Under the pieces are notes generated by a model. That model was not told the DNA's origin. It did not search any database and saw nothing but the letters and a program-made list of their open reading frames with translations. Both the position numbers and the translations under genes were made by a program. Below are positions 6,424 through 7,037 of a stretch of 7,037 nt of DNA, piece by piece. Numbering within the stretch: position 1 is the stretch's first letter; every line of letters begins with the position of its first letter. Source of the stretch: Saprospiraceae bacterium (lineage in GTDB: Bacteria; Bacteroidota; Bacteroidia; Chitinophagales; Saprospiraceae); NCBI GenBank assembly GCA_014379665.1, contig JACMLK010000408.1, positions 1 to 7,037 on the forward strand, given 5' to 3'.

Positions 6424-6478
6424 CTTTGTGTCTTTATCGAGGAAATAAAAATGCCACAAAGGCAGCAAGGCACAAAGG
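6424..6478. repeat. CACAAAGG short repeats
   Basis: GCCACAAAGG (6453-6462) and GGCACAAAGG (6469-6478) are near-identical units 16 bases apart, and CTTTGTG (6424-6430) is their inverted counterpart. Similar strings of CACAAAGGCA units are, as I recall, common in Bacteroidota intergenic DNA. They resemble part of a -7 box (CTTTG on the minus strand), but neither has the TA needed for a full match. Confidence 0.45.
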
Positions 6479-6530
6479 TTCACTAAGGAAAACATAATAG
6501 CGCTCAGAACTATCAATTTAGAGGGTGATT

Positions 6531-6579
6531 AAAAAAAAAGACCTTCATTTTGCAGAATGCTCAATGAAGGTCTTTTTTT
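6531..6579. terminator. Bidirectional intrinsic terminator
   Basis: GACCTTCATT (6540-6549) and AATGAAGGTC (6563-6572) form a perfect 10-pair stem, extended by A-run and T-run to 17 pairs. The 13-base loop contains an inner GCA-GAA-TGC mini-hairpin. Seven T follow on the plus strand and nine on the minus strand. It lies 18 bases past the stop of the minus-strand T9SS cargo gene and clearly serves that gene. No plus-strand gene ends nearby, so rightward function would only block read-through. Confidence 0.93.
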
Positions 6580-6596
6580 ATCTAATCAATTAAAAG

Positions 6597-7037
6597 TTAT
6601 TCCACCATAATCATCTTCTTAGTTGCCGTAAATTCACCGCTCACTAAGGTGTAATACAATACACCGCTGGTTCCTAACTGCTCTTTGGTGAATATCTCAC
6701 TGTTATACCCTTTGGCTGCATCTACTTCCCTGACCGTCACCAACTTACCTGTCACATCATATATAGATATAGTCGCTTTGGCTGCTGTTGGCATTCTGAA
6801 GCTGACCGTCGTCTGACCTTTGAATGGGTTTGGTTCGTTTTGCAACAACTCTATCACATCATCCGGTGCTGTTTTGACCATCAGGTGTACGCCACCCACT
6901 TTAAGATCGGCTCCTGTATATGATTCTATCGGGGTTACCCCAGAGTTCAATGAAAACATCTCACTTAATTGTCCGGCTCTGTTTGCTTTAAGGATCAGTG
7001 TAAACAATACCTCATGGTCTCTCACCGTCACACTTTC
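6597..7037 (-). CDS. Secreted protein with T9SS type A sorting domain, C-terminal fragment
   Basis: The 146 visible residues are the end of a larger protein that enters from the right edge. The frame is open across the edge, so the GTG at 7031-7029 is not a start. Residues 1-55 resemble the last strands of a repeated extracellular beta-sandwich (VLFTLILKANRAGQLSE, then IESYTGADLKVGGVHLMV), reminiscent of cohesin-like or adhesin domains. Residues 64-146 are a type A T9SS sorting domain: LLQNEPNPF at 64-72, VSFRMPTAAKATISIYDVTGK, then the final GVLYYTLVSGEF and KKMIMVE. The domain directs export across the outer membrane by the type IX system, after which it is usually cleaved and the cargo attached to the surface or released. 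The stop is followed by a strong terminator at 6531-6579. The protein's own function lies outside the window. Confidence 0.93.
   Translation of the reverse strand, partial: ESVTVRDHEVLFTLILKANRAGQLSEMFSLNSGVTPIESYTGADLKVGGVHLMVKTAPDDVIELLQNEPNPFKGQTTVSFRMPTAAKATISIYDVTGKLVTVREVDAAKGYNSEIFTKEQLGTSGVLYYTLVSGEFTATKKMIMVE

Larger units (their letters stand above)
6222..6596. other. Intergenic region between the T9SS cargo gene and ychF
   Basis: These 375 bases contain no credible gene. From the ychF side they hold the ychF promoter (6262-6290), an operator-like palindrome (6302-6315), overlapping inverted repeats (6351-6419), short CACAAAGG-type repeats (6424-6478) and the bidirectional terminator (6531-6579). 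I looked for tRNA-like folds and saw none. Confidence 0.7.

Noticed and set aside
7029..7031. GTG as the start of the T9SS cargo gene.
   Set aside because: The frame is open up to the window edge and the visible part is a C-terminal sorting domain, so the true start lies outside.

Overview
The window reads as ordinary chromosome of a Bacteroidota bacterium, most like the Saprospiraceae/Chitinophagia side of the phylum (the family placement is inference). The evidence is a C-terminal type IX secretion (T9SS) sorting domain, the N-terminus of a SusC/RagA-type outer-membrane receptor, a BatA-type double-anchor von Willebrand protein, AT-rich DNA, TAnnTTTG-type -7 boxes in front of genes, and no clear Shine-Dalgarno sequences.

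Layout: 1-177 (minus) is the first 59 codons of a SusC-like receptor that leaves the window on the left. The divergent spacer 178-706 has no gene. It holds a leader hairpin, -7 boxes facing both ways and a small imperfect repeat built around a palindrome. A probable two-gene operon follows on the plus strand: a BatA/vWA membrane protein (707-2734) and, 7 bases later, a dihydroorotase-family protein (2742-3989) whose metal site looks dismantled. The convergent spacer 3990-4169 holds two hairpins that share one core sequence. On the minus strand, the ATPase gene ychF (5124-6221) is followed after 45 bases by an RluE-type 23S rRNA pseudouridine synthase (4170-5078) with a long lysine-rich tail, so a translation-related pair. 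The spacer 6222-6596 carries the ychF promoter, an operator-like palindrome, a cluster of repeats and a very good intrinsic terminator. The last gene (6597-7037, minus) is the C-terminal end of a secreted T9SS cargo protein that runs off the right edge.

I see no defence system, CRISPR array, complete mobile element, rRNA or tRNA. The most interesting gene-level point is the dihydroorotase homologue: by eye it lacks most zinc ligands and the substrate arginine, yet keeps the overall fold signature and sits in a tight pair with the BatA-type gene. The spacer repeats are worth a genome-wide copy count. Nothing here amounts to a clear undescribed system.
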